The position numbers were made by a program, and so were the translations under genes. The notes beneath the pieces are model-generated. The model did not search any database. It saw only the letters and a program-made list of their open reading frames with translations, and had not been told where the DNA came from. Of a DNA stretch of 58,971 nt, positions 8,397 through 17,010 are shown piece after piece. Source of the DNA: Syntrophorhabdaceae bacterium (lineage in GTDB: Bacteria; Desulfobacterota; Syntrophorhabdia; Syntrophorhabdales; Syntrophorhabdaceae); the NCBI GenBank assembly GCA_036504895.1, contig DASXUJ010000067.1, positions 1 through 58,971 of the forward strand, in the 5' to 3' direction. Numbering within the stretch: the stretch's first letter is position 1; every line of letters starts with the position of its first letter.

Positions 8397-8804
8397 CTAT
8401 TGTGCGGTCAGACGGGAGTGCTCTATTTTCATGCACTTGTCCATCACGAAAGGAATGCCCGCTTTCCCGGCAAGGGCCCTGGCCTCTTCGTTTACAATGC
8501 CCAATTGAAGCCAGATCGCTTTCGGTTTTATCTTAATTGCCTCTTCCACCACGGGAAGGAGTCTGTCTGCCCTCATGAATATATCGACCACATCTATTTT
8601 GTCCGGTATATCGGAGAGGGACTTGTATGATTTCTCCCCCAGGATCTCTTCATAACCGGGATTGACGGGGATTACCCGGAAGCCCGCTTTTTTCAGATAC
8701 CTCGCCACGCCGTTGCTCGGCTTCTCTTCCGAAGGCGAAAGCCCCACCATTGCGATTGTGTGCGATGTCCCGAGTATCTCCTTCGTTTTTTCTTCCTCTG
8801 CCAT
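8397..8804 (-). CDS. CoA-binding domain protein (YccU-like)
   Basis: A 135-residue Rossmann-fold CoA-binding protein (CoA_binding_2), with AMVGLSPSEEKPSNGVARYL near the N-terminus and a C-terminal PFVMDKCMKIEH. The start is fixed by AAGGAGGAGAAG immediately before MAEEEK; a longer in-frame version beginning at 8912 lacks an SD and adds a non-conserved leader. These proteins resemble the N-terminal domain of succinyl-CoA synthetase alpha and ADP-forming acyl-CoA synthetases but lack catalytic domains; their role is unknown. It converges with arsS. Confidence 0.9.
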   Translation of the reverse strand: MAEEEKTKEILGTSHTIAMVGLSPSEEKPSNGVARYLKKAGFRVIPVNPGYEEILGEKSYKSLSDIPDKIDVVDIFMRADRLLPVVEEAIKIKPKAIWLQLGIVNEEARALAGKAGIPFVMDKCMKIEHSRLTAQ

Positions 8805-9057
8805 CTTCTCCTCCTTAGCTGCGTTTACATCGACGACCGCCTCTCGACGCACCCTATGGACAGCCGCATTATTTGCTCTCTTTATGGTAATCATTAAACT
8901 CCCGCCTTTCAATCAGCCGACGGCAAAGGCCGACTTTGCCATAGATTGTGAAAATAGGCACTATTATCCCATCTCCGCCGAAGTCCGCCATCGGGCGATC
9001 TACCTGCGCTCCATGAAGAACAGGAGAGGGTCGAATCGGGCCATGTCGAATATTTAT

Positions 9058-9087
9058 TTGAATTTCGAGGTAAAAAACTGGTATAAT
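9058..9087 (+). promoter_or_regulatory. promoter of ruvX, predicting a leaderless mRNA
   Basis: TTGAAT, an 18-base spacer and a perfect TATAAT end nine bases before the ruvX ATG. Transcription should begin at about 9094, two bases before the start codon. There is no SD before that codon. Confidence 0.6.
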
Positions 9088-9095
9088 ACGTCAAA

Positions 9096-9512
9096 ATGCG
9101 AGTTTTATCTCTTGACGTGGGCGACAGAAGGATCGGGCTGGCCTTGTCGGACCCCACGCACACTTTGGCGCAAGCGCTGGAAGTTCTCACCAGGACCACT
9201 GCAAAAAAGGATCTCGAGGCGCTTAAGAAGATTGCGGTCGACCACGATGTGGGAGAGATCGTCGTCGGATTGCCGAAAGACCTGAGCGGGGCAATGGGAA
9301 AGAGGGGCCAGTCTGTGGCCGATTTCGCTGCCGAGATAGAGCGGGTGACCGGCCTCCCCGTGGTCCTGTGGGACGAGCGGTTCAGCACGAACGAGGCCAA
9401 CAGGATATTCGAGATGCACCAGGTTAACTCAAAGAAAAGAAAACCTTTTATCGATATGATGGCGGCACAGATCATATTGCAGGGATACCTCGATGGGAAG
9501 AAAAACCAATAG
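9096..9512 (+). CDS. ruvX: Holliday junction resolvase-like nuclease RuvX/YqgF
   Basis: A 138-residue RNase H-fold protein of normal family length. It shows the first acidic motif LSLDVGDRRIGLALSD (D7), GLPKDLSG, the second acidic site E94 in WDERFST and D120 in the C-terminal helix. YqgF proteins act in pre-16S rRNA 5' maturation and have been proposed as junction resolvases. The stop overlaps the start of mltG by 20 bases. No SD precedes the ATG; see the adjoining promoter. Confidence 0.95.
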   Translation: MRVLSLDVGDRRIGLALSDPTHTLAQALEVLTRTTAKKDLEALKKIAVDHDVGEIVVGLPKDLSGAMGKRGQSVADFAAEIERVTGLPVVLWDERFSTNEANRIFEMHQVNSKKRKPFIDMMAAQIILQGYLDGKKNQ

Positions 9513-10500
9513 ACCCGTTCTACTTGCGGCCCTCGCAGTTTTTCTCCTGGCCCAGTCCCTTTGCCTGGCGAATATTTCACAGGGCAAAGACAAAGGGTCT
9601 CACGAGTTTATTGTGAAAAGCGGAACGAGCGTCAGCGGAATAGCCCAGCAGCTCGCCGACGAGGGATTCATCCGTATACCCTACCTCTTCGTCGCCCTCT
9701 CCATTTTTTATAAAGGTAAGCTGATCGCGGGCGAATACGAATTGACTCCCGACATGGGCATGTTCCACATCCTGAGAAAAATGGCACACGGAGAGAGGAA
9801 CATCTATACCCTCCGGATCGTCGAAGGGAACAATATCTTCAATGTGGCTGATTCCGCAGAGAAAGCCCATATCATGAAAGCGGGAGATTTTCTCAGGATC
9901 CTGAAAGACCGTTCCCTCGTGACGGCCCTGGGCATACAGGCCGAATCATTGGAAGGCTACCTCGCGCCCGATACCTACTTTTACAGCCGGGAGATCGATG
10001 CGGAAAAGCTGGTCGAAAAAATCACCCAGAGGACCCTCGCGTATTTTTCCCGGGATGATGTGAAGCGGCGCATGGGCGAGCTACGCCTCTCCGTTCACGA
10101 TGTCCTGACCCTCGCCTCCATGATCGAAAGAGAGGCAAAACAACGGGATGAGAAGCCCGTAATCTCCGCTGTCTTTCACAACCGGCTGCGCAAAGGCATG
10201 TCCCTTGACTGCGATCCTACCGTGCTCTACACTGCCGACGGGGTGGCCGAGGGGCCCATCAGGAAATCGGACCTTACGGCACACACGCCCTATAACACAT
10301 ATACCTTAAAGGGCCTGCCAAAAGGACCGATCTGCAACCCCGACAAAAGCTCCATCAGCGCGGTCCTCAATCCTGCACGGGTCGATTTTCTTTATTTCGT
10401 CTCAAAGAATGACGGGACCCATGTCTTCTCCAAAGACATGAAAGATCATAATCGTTTTGTAACTATGTACCAAAGGACTAAGCAAACAAAAAAACAATAG
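9493..10500 (+). CDS. mltG: endolytic murein transglycosylase MltG
   Basis: A 335-residue YceG-like protein. One N-terminal membrane helix (about 8-28) anchors it to the inner membrane with the rest periplasmic. A LysM-like part (about 38-82) precedes the catalytic domain with LASMIEREAK (E212/E214, one of which is catalytic), VFHNRLRKGM, DPTVLYT and YNTYTLKGLPKGPICNP. MltG cleaves nascent glycan strands and sets strand length. RuvX-MltG adjacency is common in bacteria. It begins inside ruvX, so translation is coupled. Confidence 0.95.
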   Translation: MGRKTNRPVLLAALAVFLLAQSLCLANISQGKDKGSHEFIVKSGTSVSGIAQQLADEGFIRIPYLFVALSIFYKGKLIAGEYELTPDMGMFHILRKMAHGERNIYTLRIVEGNNIFNVADSAEKAHIMKAGDFLRILKDRSLVTALGIQAESLEGYLAPDTYFYSREIDAEKLVEKITQRTLAYFSRDDVKRRMGELRLSVHDVLTLASMIEREAKQRDEKPVISAVFHNRLRKGMSLDCDPTVLYTADGVAEGPIRKSDLTAHTPYNTYTLKGLPKGPICNPDKSSISAVLNPARVDFLYFVSKNDGTHVFSKDMKDHNRFVTMYQRTKQTKKQ

Positions 10501-10515
10501 GTCAAGGAGGAGGTT

Positions 10516-11697
10516 ATGGCAAAAGATGTTGCGGTTATCGGCGTAGGCCAGAGTAGCTTCGTCAGAGGCTATCCCGGCTCGATCAGGGAACTGGCTTTCG
10601 AAGCTTTCAGAGAAGCAATGCAGGACGCCGGCATCACTCAGAAAGATGTGGGCGCCTCCGTGTTTTGCTCCGCACCGGAGTATGACAAGCAGAGATCGCC
10701 TGCGGGCGTCCTTGCGGAATATCTGGGACTCATCCCCCAGCCCACCTTTTATGTCGAGACGGTCTGTTCCTCGAGCAGTACGGGCGTAAAAGTCGGATAC
10801 AGCATGATCAAAGCCGGCCTCCATGACGTGGTGGTGGTCTGCGGGTTCCAGAAGATGTCGGAAATTACCTCTGCGGAATCACAGGAAAGAATGGGCAGGG
10901 GCGCCGACATTCAGTGGGAAGCGCCTTTCGGCACCATGATGCCTGCCTATTATGCCCTCTATGCCAGGGCGTATATGGCGAAAAACGGCCTCACCCATGA
11001 CGATCTCATGAACGTAAGGCTGAAATCAGCCACCTACGGCCAGATCAATGAGAGAGCGGTCTATCGTAAGGGTATAAAGGCGGCTGATTTCGACGCCAAC
11101 AATCCGGAAGCGAAGATGGCAGGGCCGGTTGCCTGGCCTCTCAGGGTCGGCGACGCATGCGCCAACGCGGACGGCAGCTCATGCATCATCCTTGCCAATG
11201 CGGAAAAGGCAAAAGCCTTCAGCAAGAAACCCGTATGGATCATGGGTATCGGCGGGGCTTCGGAAGCCGTAAACATGGCGGCCCGTCCTGATTTTGCACA
11301 GGGTCTGAGCGTAGGATACGGCGCGGCAGCCGAAGCGTATAAGATGGCCGGCATCACCTCGAAAGACGTAAAGGTGGCCGAGGTCCATGACTGCTTCACC
11401 ATCGCGGAGATCATGGCATATGAAGGACTCGGATTCGCCAAGATGGGCGACGGCAAGGAGCTTATCCGGACAAAGGCGACCTACAAGGAAGGCAAAATCC
11501 CCGTGAACGTGGACGGAGGTCTTCTTTCCAAGGGTCACCCCATCGGAGCGACAGGTGGTTCCCAGATGAGGACTATCGTGTTGCAGCTGAGAGGTGAGGC
11601 AGGGCCCATGCAGGTAGCGGGCGACCCTGATATCGGTCTCGTTCACAACGTCGGCGGCGTCGGGCTCTACGGCAGCGTCACAATCTTTGGGAGGTGA
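10516..11697 (+). CDS. SCP-x type thiolase / acetyl-CoA acetyltransferase
   Basis: A 393-residue thiolase-fold enzyme of the lipid-transfer/SCP-x group. The nucleophile is C84 in YVETVCSSSSTGV; the other active-site motifs are EVHDCFT and SKGHPIGATGG. Such enzymes cleave or form beta-ketoacyl-CoA. The gene follows AAGGAGGAGGTT and is three bases from a DUF35 zinc-ribbon/OB-fold gene; this pair is a well-known unit in which the small subunit binds the thiolase and helps handle acyl-CoA. In an anaerobe with acyl-CoA ligase and dehydrogenase-like genes nearby it probably works in beta-oxidation of fatty or aromatic-derived acids. Confidence 0.93.
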   Translation: MAKDVAVIGVGQSSFVRGYPGSIRELAFEAFREAMQDAGITQKDVGASVFCSAPEYDKQRSPAGVLAEYLGLIPQPTFYVETVCSSSSTGVKVGYSMIKAGLHDVVVVCGFQKMSEITSAESQERMGRGADIQWEAPFGTMMPAYYALYARAYMAKNGLTHDDLMNVRLKSATYGQINERAVYRKGIKAADFDANNPEAKMAGPVAWPLRVGDACANADGSSCIILANAEKAKAFSKKPVWIMGIGGASEAVNMAARPDFAQGLSVGYGAAAEAYKMAGITSKDVKVAEVHDCFTIAEIMAYEGLGFAKMGDGKELIRTKATYKEGKIPVNVDGGLLSKGHPIGATGGSQMRTIVLQLRGEAGPMQVAGDPDIGLVHNVGGVGLYGSVTIFGR

Positions 11698-11700
11698 TCC

Positions 11701-12111
11701 ATGGGATTTGAAAAATTCGGAAGAAAAAGCTTTACGGCAATGACAAAAACGGGCAAGTTTGTCGACTTCCTCGTAGAAGGCAAAATCGAAGGGAGCGTCT
11801 GCAAGAAGTGCGGCGTCAAATACTTCCCCCCGAGAGCCGACTGCGCGTCATGTCTCTCCCCTGAAATGGACTGGTTCGATATGCCCGCAAAAGGGAAACT
11901 CGAAACCTTCACGACCGCTTATTACGCGCCCTTCGGTTTCGAAGCCGATCCCCCCTACACCATGGGAGTAGTCGACTTCGGCACCATAAAACTCTTCGCC
12001 AGGCTCGCGAAGGAGATCCCCATCGATCAGATTGCGGTGGGAATGGACGTAGGCATCAGGACCCTGAAGTATGATGACGGCCAGATGTCATTCGAGATAA
12101 CCAAAGCATAA
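11701..12111 (+). CDS. DUF35 zinc-ribbon/OB-fold partner of thiolase
   Basis: A 136-residue protein with an N-terminal rubredoxin-like zinc ribbon (C34-x2-C37 and C48-x2-C51) followed by an OB fold (about 60-136) in which TTAYYAPFGFEADPPY is family-typical. These proteins form complexes with SCP-x thiolases and HMG-CoA synthases and are thought to pass acyl-CoA substrates. The spacing of three bases after the thiolase stop, with SD GGGAGG inside that stop region, supports a two-subunit enzyme. Confidence 0.93.
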   Translation: MGFEKFGRKSFTAMTKTGKFVDFLVEGKIEGSVCKKCGVKYFPPRADCASCLSPEMDWFDMPAKGKLETFTTAYYAPFGFEADPPYTMGVVDFGTIKLFARLAKEIPIDQIAVGMDVGIRTLKYDDGQMSFEITKA

Positions 12112-12131
12112 ATTACAAAATGCCGTTATGA

Positions 12132-12159
12132 AAAGGGCTGCCCCATGGGGCAGCCCTTT
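12132..12159. terminator. bidirectional terminator
   Basis: A perfect 28-base palindrome, AAAGGGCTGCCCC and its complement around a two-base centre, lies between the converging thiolase/DUF35 and acyl-CoA ligase genes and has A/T ends on both strands. Confidence 0.85.
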
Positions 12160-12184
12160 CTGTTTCCTGTTTGAAGGTTTCTTC

Positions 12185-13792
12185 TTACTGGTGGTCGGCC
12201 CACTTGCCGTACTTCTCTCTCAGCATCCTGTGAAGTATCTTTCCCGCGCCGCTTCTCGGCATCTCCTCGTCCTTGATGAAGACGATGTTCTTCGGTACCT
12301 TGAAGCCTGCGATCTTACCCTTGCAGAAGCCGGTGATCTCGTCTGCCGTCGCCTCCTGGCCTTCATGGAGCACGACTACCGCCGTAACCTGCTCGCCCCA
12401 TTTCTCGTGGGGCACGCCGATGACGGCCACGTCCTTTACCTTGGGGTTGCCGCCCAGGCAGTTCTCTACCTCGGAGGGGAAGATATTCTCTCCGCCCGAT
12501 ATGATCATGTTTGCCTTCCTGTCGACGAGAATGATGTACCCGTCCTCATCGCGATAGGCCATATCGCCGGCGCTGAAGTATTCGCCCTTCATGGCTGCCG
12601 CGGTCTTCTCCGGGTCTTTCCAGTATTCTTCGAAAAGCATGGGGCTTCTCGAATAGAGCTCGCCCACCTCATTGGGCTTGGTTACGAGGTTTCCGTCCTC
12701 GTCATAGAGACGAATGAGGTCGGTGCCGATAACTTCCCGGCCGCATGAGCCGAGCTTGGTGAGCTGCTCGTTCGGTTTGAGGACGGTGACGATTCCTGCT
12801 TCCGTGGAGCCGTATGCCTCATTCAGCTCCGAATTGGGGAACATCTTGAGGACGCCGAGCTTCGTATCCCTTCGTGCCGGGGCGGAAGAGATGAGGAGTT
12901 TCTTTACTTTCGAGAGGTCATATTTCTGCTTCACCTCATCGGGCAGGGCAAGCATCATGATGTAATGGGTGGGTACGAGGGAGGTGAAGGTTACCCCGTG
13001 GTCCGAGAAAGTCTTGAGCAGGTTCTCGGGATTGAAGCTTACCATGTTATAGGCCATGACCGCCCCGCCGACCCAGGTTGCCACGAAGGAGTAGAAGAGG
13101 GAATTGACATGGCAGCACGGCATGACGAGGAGGTTTACGTCGTCAAAATTGAACTGGTGGTCGTAGATCTGGATGAAGTACTGGGCGAAGAGGTTGAGGT
13201 GGCTCTTTACCACACCCTTCGGTTTACCAGTGGTGCCGCCCGTATACATGATTACCCACGGGTCATCGGCATCGACGACGGTGGCGGGCTCGGTGGCGCT
13301 CGCCTTGGCGAGGGCTTCTTCGTAAGGTACGAAGCCGTCATAGGTCTCCTTTCCCAGGGCAAAGGAGAGATACCCTTTCACGGTGGGGATGTTTTTCTTC
13401 ATCTCCGTGACCATCTGTATCCAGGGGAATTCCTTCCCGTCGGCGCCGTCAACGCCGCCCTGAACGATGAAGACCTTGCATTCACTGTGATTGATGTTGT
13501 ACTCCATCTCCACGCCGGCGAGACGGAACATGAGGGGCACGCACACAAAGCCTCCCTTTGCGGCAGCACCGTATATCTCCATCCACTCCACGCAGTTATA
13601 TGCGAGCACGGCGAAGCGGTCGCCTTTCTTCATGCCCATATCGGCGAGGGCATTGGCGAGCCTGCACGCCCTCTCATCCCACTGCTTGAAGGTATAGCTC
13701 TTGTACAGGTCTTTTATGCCTATTTTATTCGGATACTTGAACCCATTTACCCTCAGTACGTCTTTTGCTGTCAACCAGTGCCCGTTCTTCAT
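12185..13792 (-). CDS. AMP-forming acyl-CoA synthetase
   Basis: A 535-residue ANL-superfamily ligase that activates a carboxylic acid to acyl-AMP and then acyl-CoA. Visible motifs are the P-loop MYTGGTTGKPKGVVKSH near residue 180, NEAYGSTEAG, YFSAGDMAYRDEDGYI with the AMP-binding aspartate, DRKANMIISGGENIFPSEVE hinge, and the catalytic lysine in RSGAGKILHRMLR near the C-terminus. The substrate may be a medium-chain or aromatic acid; sequence alone does not decide. SD AAGGAGGG precedes the ATG. It is convergent with the thiolase pair. Confidence 0.93.
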   Translation of the reverse strand: MKNGHWLTAKDVLRVNGFKYPNKIGIKDLYKSYTFKQWDERACRLANALADMGMKKGDRFAVLAYNCVEWMEIYGAAAKGGFVCVPLMFRLAGVEMEYNINHSECKVFIVQGGVDGADGKEFPWIQMVTEMKKNIPTVKGYLSFALGKETYDGFVPYEEALAKASATEPATVVDADDPWVIMYTGGTTGKPKGVVKSHLNLFAQYFIQIYDHQFNFDDVNLLVMPCCHVNSLFYSFVATWVGGAVMAYNMVSFNPENLLKTFSDHGVTFTSLVPTHYIMMLALPDEVKQKYDLSKVKKLLISSAPARRDTKLGVLKMFPNSELNEAYGSTEAGIVTVLKPNEQLTKLGSCGREVIGTDLIRLYDEDGNLVTKPNEVGELYSRSPMLFEEYWKDPEKTAAAMKGEYFSAGDMAYRDEDGYIILVDRKANMIISGGENIFPSEVENCLGGNPKVKDVAVIGVPHEKWGEQVTAVVVLHEGQEATADEITGFCKGKIAGFKVPKNIVFIKDEEMPRSGAGKILHRMLREKYGKWADHQ

Positions 13793-14108
13793 AAAAACCC
13801 TCCTTAATGTAGTGGTTTCGCGCCGCCTCTCGCGGCGGTGTGTTGATCTGAAAAGCGTGGTTTATAGGACAGCCGCACCAGATAAAATCCCGATCGTCCA
13901 TTCGGTCCCGTCCTTCCTCATGCGCCGCCCCTGAAAGGGGAGGGGCGGGTTTTCCCTCTCTGTCTGCAAGGTCTCCCTCGTAAGGACACTTCAGGCGCAC
14001 CCTTTACGGGCAGCCTGTCTCGGAACTGTTCTTTCGCGTGCTTCGGAAGAATCCCCGCCCGTCCCTTCTTTGCCCGAAAGGGGTGGGCGGGGATATATCA
14101 GTCTTCGC
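13793..14108. other. intergenic region with GC-rich hairpins
   Basis: This gap between the acyl-CoA ligase start and the Fe-S oxidoreductase end holds short GC-rich inverted repeats (for example GCCGCCTCTCGCGGCGG near 13830 and CCGCCCCTGAAAGGGG near 13924, the latter followed by TTTT). No coding sequence with an SD was seen; the ligase promoter should lie here but is not obvious. Confidence 0.5.
14051..14094 (-). terminator. hairpin after the Fe-S oxidoreductase gene
   Basis: Ten-base perfect arms ATCCCCGCCC/GGGCGGGGAT with further internal pairing lie 15 bases after the stop of the minus-strand gene. There is no T tract, so it may stop decay or act with Rho. Confidence 0.5.
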
Positions 14109-15377
14109 TTACTCTATAAGCTCCAGGTAGTGGTGTACCTTCTGGGGCATCTTGTTCTGCAGGACGTTGTCGATAAGGTTGATCATGCATCCCGGGCAGG
14201 CGGTCACCACGATATCGGCGCCCGTCGTCTTGATGCCGTCCATCTTTTTGAGCGCTATCTTCTTTGATAGATCATAGTGATAGACACTGAAAGAGCCGCC
14301 CATCCCGCAGCACATGTCGGCATTCGGCATCTCCACGTAGTTGAGCCCTTTCAGGGCCTTGAGGATCGCCCTCGGCTGTTCCTTTATGTTCTGATACCGT
14401 ACGAGGTGGCATGGATCGTGCCATGTCGCGGTCTTCCCCACGAATTCCTTTTTGAGCTTGAATTCCTCCGGGTTTATTTTCAGCACGTCGATGAGAAATT
14501 CCGTGCTGTCCTTCACCTTCTTTTCGAAGGCCTCGTACCTCTTTTGCTGATCTTCCGTGTCGGGAAGATACTTCTGGTAGTCCTTGAGGGTTGAGCTGCA
14601 CGTGCCGCAGCCCGTCACCACGTAATCGAAATCCTTGAAGGCCTCGATATTCTTTTCGGCGAGCATCCTCCCTGTTTCGAAATCGCCGCTGAAGTAGATG
14701 GCGGCGCCGCAGCAGTTCTGCTCCTCCGGAACGACCACCTCCACGCCGTGATTCGTAAGAACGTCTATCATTTTAAGGGCAATTTCGGGAAAAATGAAGT
14801 CCATGGCGCATCCCGAGAAGAAGCCGACCCTCATTACGGGTGCTTTTCCGTTCTTCGGCTTGTTCACCCGCTGCACCACGTCCCTCAGGAACTTGTCTGC
14901 GAGGGTGGGAATATTCCTGCCCGCGCCCAGGGCCTTGAGGAAATCGGGCAGATGGCGGATCTTACCCTCCGTGGTGGGCATCATCCACTGAAACGCCTTC
15001 GCCATCTTTACGTAACGTCCGAAAGCCTTCCTGTTTGACATCACCTTACGGAAGGCAAAGTTCTTGATGAAGCCGAGCCCCTTATTCTTGACCATCTGGG
15101 CTCGTGCGCCTACCACCACCCGGTCGATCTGGGTCTTGGCGGGACAGTTGGCCACACATCTCTTGCAAAGGAGGCACTTCCCGATAATGTTACCCATTTC
15201 GGGGGTAAACTTCTGCTCCCCCTTGAGGGCCTGCCTCACGAGATAGTTTTTCCCCCTCGCCACGGCAGTTTCCACCTTTTCTTCCTGATAGACAGGGCAG
15301 AAAAAGCTGCAAAAGCCGCATTTCATGCACTGGTCTGCATATTTTTCAATTTTTTTAAGTTCTTTTAGATCTTCCAA
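14109..15377 (-). CDS. (Fe-S)-binding oxidoreductase subunit, GlcF/HdrD-like
   Basis: A 422-residue electron-transfer protein. Two ferredoxin clusters are seen near the N-terminus (CMKCGFCSFFCP and CLLCKRCVANCP). Two CCG domains follow: GCAMDFIFPE...QNCCGAA and HDPCHLVRY...ADMCCGMGG, with CPGC near the end. This is the plan of glycolate/lactate oxidase subunit GlcF and heterodisulfide-reductase-like subunits. The start is TTG with the SD AAAGGGGG. It lies 20 bases downstream of the FAD subunit gene and surely forms a complex with it, passing electrons from a 2-hydroxyacid to a membrane or soluble carrier. Confidence 0.92.
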   Translation of the reverse strand: MEDLKELKKIEKYADQCMKCGFCSFFCPVYQEEKVETAVARGKNYLVRQALKGEQKFTPEMGNIIGKCLLCKRCVANCPAKTQIDRVVVGARAQMVKNKGLGFIKNFAFRKVMSNRKAFGRYVKMAKAFQWMMPTTEGKIRHLPDFLKALGAGRNIPTLADKFLRDVVQRVNKPKNGKAPVMRVGFFSGCAMDFIFPEIALKMIDVLTNHGVEVVVPEEQNCCGAAIYFSGDFETGRMLAEKNIEAFKDFDYVVTGCGTCSSTLKDYQKYLPDTEDQQKRYEAFEKKVKDSTEFLIDVLKINPEEFKLKKEFVGKTATWHDPCHLVRYQNIKEQPRAILKALKGLNYVEMPNADMCCGMGGSFSVYHYDLSKKIALKKMDGIKTTGADIVVTACPGCMINLIDNVLQNKMPQKVHHYLELIE

Positions 15378-15397
15378 GCGCGACCCCCTTTAATACC

Positions 15398-16777
15398 TTA
15401 ATCCCAAATCTTGCCTGGGTTCATTATGTTGTTCGGGTCGAAGAGATTCTTGACCCCCTTCATGAGATTGACGACCACAGGGTTCGTCACACGGTTGAAG
15501 AATTTCTGCTTCTCCAGACCTATGCCGTGCTCTCCTGAAAGGACGCCCCCAAGCTCTACCGCGCTTTCGATAATCTCGTCTATTGCCTTTATGGATCTTT
15601 CATAATGCTCTTTGTTCTTCATATCCGTCAAAACGGAAGGGTGGAGATTGCCGTCGCCCGCGTGGCCCAATACGCAGGATTCCACATTGTACTTCTTTGC
15701 GATCTCCTTTATCTTCTTGATAAGGGCGGGGATATTCCCCCTCGGGACCGTCACGTCCTCGGAGAGTACGGTGGGGGCTTTTCCGAAGACCGCCGCAAAG
15801 CCGGCCTTTCTCGCCATCCAGTACTTGTCCGCCTCCGCCTGGTCTTTCGCCACCCTTACATCCGATGCACCGTATTTCTTTACGATCTCGACGATCTTTT
15901 CGGTTTCTTTTTCCACGGTCTCCGGAATGCCGTCGCACTCGAAGAGGAGCACCGCGTCGGCATCCTTGGGAAGGCCCATAGGCGCCATCTCCTCGATCCT
16001 GTTGATGACCCAGTTGTCGAGAAGCTCTATTTTATCGGGAATTACGCCGTTTTCGAGGACCCGGTAGACGCTCTCACCTGCTACGGCCACATCCGCATAG
16101 ACGGCCATGATCGTCTTTTTCGCGGGAGGAAGGGGACGGAGCTTCAATTCCGCCTTCGTCACCACGCCGAGAGTCCCTTCGGAGCTGATGAAGATATGGA
16201 GAAGGTCGTAGCCGACCACGTTCTTCAAGGTCCTGCCCCCGAGATTTACGATCTCGCCCGTGGGAAGCACGGCCTCGATTCCAAGGATATACTGTTTCGT
16301 GACGCCGTATTTCACGCATGCAGGCCCGCCCGCGTTTTCGGCGATAATGCCGCCCATGGTCGCGCCGAGAAAGCTCTGGGGATCGGGCGGAAAGAAAAGA
16401 CCGTCCTTAGCCAGCTTCAATGTCAGATCCTGAAGCACCACGCCCGCTTCCACTGTGGCCGATAAATTTTCCTTATCGATTTTCAGGATGTTGTTCATCT
16501 TGGTGGTAACAAGGACGATTCCTCCCAACATGGGCACCGAGCCCCCGCTCACATTGGTGCCGCCGCCTCTCGGCGTTACAGGGATCTTTTCCTTGTTCGC
16601 GAGCTTGAGAATCTCCGATATCTCTCCCGCGGTTTTAGGGAAGACTACCACGTCAGGCTCGTGCTGCCAGCTCGTCGTGCCGTCATAGGAATATGCCTTC
16701 AAACCTTCCGGCGTGTTAAGGACATTTTCCTTGCCGACAATCTTCTGCAAATCAGTTAACACCGCTTCTCTTATCAT
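15398..16777 (-). CDS. FAD-linked oxidase, GlcD/D-lactate dehydrogenase-like
   Basis: A 459-residue flavoprotein of the FAD_binding_4 plus FAD-oxidase C family. The FAD motif is TPRGGGTNVSGGSVP (about 70-84), with AENAGGPACVKYG and NVVGYDLLHIFISSEGTLG; the C-terminal part has LGHAGDGNLHPS and SGEHGIGLEKQKF, which carry the metal and substrate residues. Family members oxidise D-lactate, glycolate or other 2-hydroxyacids. Together with the adjacent Fe-S subunit it makes a two-subunit dehydrogenase. The substrate is not determined by sequence. Confidence 0.93.
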   Translation of the reverse strand: MIREAVLTDLQKIVGKENVLNTPEGLKAYSYDGTTSWQHEPDVVVFPKTAGEISEILKLANKEKIPVTPRGGGTNVSGGSVPMLGGIVLVTTKMNNILKIDKENLSATVEAGVVLQDLTLKLAKDGLFFPPDPQSFLGATMGGIIAENAGGPACVKYGVTKQYILGIEAVLPTGEIVNLGGRTLKNVVGYDLLHIFISSEGTLGVVTKAELKLRPLPPAKKTIMAVYADVAVAGESVYRVLENGVIPDKIELLDNWVINRIEEMAPMGLPKDADAVLLFECDGIPETVEKETEKIVEIVKKYGASDVRVAKDQAEADKYWMARKAGFAAVFGKAPTVLSEDVTVPRGNIPALIKKIKEIAKKYNVESCVLGHAGDGNLHPSVLTDMKNKEHYERSIKAIDEIIESAVELGGVLSGEHGIGLEKQKFFNRVTNPVVVNLMKGVKNLFDPNNIMNPGKIWD

Positions 16778-16816
16778 CCAGACCCCCTATTTCAAAAATT
16801 GTGTGATATATTGTAC

Positions 16817-16845
16817 TAATAGCCTTTTCTCAATGAATTTGTCAA
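16817..16845 (-). promoter_or_regulatory. promoter of the FAD/Fe-S oxidoreductase operon
   Basis: On the minus strand TTGACA, 17 bases, then CTATTA. Predicted transcription start leaves a leader of about 30 bases containing the GGGGGT SD. Confidence 0.6.
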
Positions 16846-17010
16846 GGGAATATGACAGGCCTAACTCCGGGTTTGCTCTACAGAATCGCGCGGTTCGGCA
16901 ACGCCGAATCTTCCGGCCCCCCGGTCATTTGGTATACAATTATACCGCGTTTAAATCCCTTCTGCAACCATCCTGAAGGCATATATTTGTACTGGTGTTT
17001 TATGAAGGCA

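Noticed and set aside
13725-14000. A 91-codon minus-strand frame overlapping the ligase start
   Set aside because: No SD, overlaps the ligase N-terminus in another frame, and no family resemblance.
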